Made by a program: the position numbers and the translations under genes
The notes under the pieces: model-generated
The model's input: only the letters and a program-made list of their open reading frames with translations
Told to the model about the DNA's origin: nothing
The model's database searches: none
Assembly (NCBI GenBank): GCA_037447655.1
Contig: JBBHKE010002292.1
Location: forward strand, 308,315 to 372,314
Reading direction: 5' to 3'
Length of the DNA stretch: 64,000 nucleotides
Origin: Zygnema cylindricum
Taxonomy: Eukaryota; Streptophyta; Zygnematophyceae; Zygnematales; Zygnemataceae
Shown here: one piece after another, positions 63,785 to 64,000 of the stretch
How positions within the stretch are numbered: position 1 is the stretch's first letter
How the letters are laid out: every line of letters starts with the position of its first letter

Positions 63785-64000
63785 TTCAAACTTTTAAAAT
63801 TCGTTGGTAAAATTCGTACTTTTTTGTACTTTTCAAATTCAAATATTTAAATATTGAAAACCCTAAAAACTGAAACGTGCAACAGCGAGCGCCGGAATTT
63901 ACGGCGTCTCAAACGGCGGCTTCCTTCTGAAGACGGATTGGAGGACGATGAAAATAAGTGCGCGCAAATGAAGCAAAACGGCTCAAGGAAGCGGCCGTTG
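63785..64000. other. Unassigned right flank
   Basis: The sequence becomes G/C-richer towards the end (ACGGCGTCTCAAACGGCGGC). A gene may begin beyond the window. Nothing certain can be called. Confidence 0.3.

Overview
This window reads as nuclear DNA of a photosynthetic eukaryote. Evidence: spliced coding blocks with GT-AG introns, dense DNA-transposon debris, no operon-like coding layout, and a piece of the plastid gene petA. A divergent calmodulin-binding transcription activator (CAMTA)-like gene and a fragment of branched-chain keto-acid dehydrogenase E1-beta fit a green-lineage host. A streptophyte alga is my best guess, but this is inference only. Most of the computed open reading frames are accidental, in low-complexity DNA or transposon ends.

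Layout. 0.9-8 kb: mosaic of non-autonomous transposons (PIF/Harbinger-like with TTA/TAA target duplications, one 45-bp-TIR MITE) and copia remnants. 8.4-14.8 kb: a four-exon pogo/Tc5-like transposase gene. Its DDD triad is intact, but the C-terminus is shifted by one base in a poly-A run. Its 2.8-kb first intron holds a second, unrelated, decayed acidic/coiled-coil reading frame. Palindromes of the type GCGACGA-loop-TCGTCGC sit before, between and after these coding blocks, and a 67/39-bp tandem array of related hairpins follows. 15-30 kb: more MITEs in five or six families, several nested or in tandem, plus pyrimidine-rich tracts.

30.3-37.2 kb: an island of different composition with a CAMTA-like gene (CG-1 exons, acidic linker, IPT/TIG exon; no ankyrin or IQ part seen), then about 1 kb of (GGGAGA)n-type repeat. 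37.2-45.3 kb: a block of transposons, including a 1.9-kb fold-back pair. 45.4-45.6 kb: sequence gap. 45.7-51.1 kb: a second island that begins with a diverged copy of 36.85-37.25 kb and contains the petA insert, the E1-beta remnant and an array of splice-site-like modules.

51.1-57.9 kb: a hAT element with a nearly complete BED-finger transposase (two stops, two frameshifts), inserted at the tip of a related element that also carries four MITEs in a row. 58-64 kb: hAT-type MITEs with 8-bp target duplications, a LINE-like remnant, a Harbinger-like copy with a nested MITE, an internally deleted derivative of the 51-kb hAT, and a second small gap.

Apart from the CAMTA-like gene, little here looks like working host sequence. 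The two transposases are the likely relatives of the enzymes that moved some of the non-autonomous elements. Only the hAT pair (51,127-56,048 and 61,612-62,172) can be linked by shared ends. All homology calls come from reading translated motifs by eye; no database search was run.
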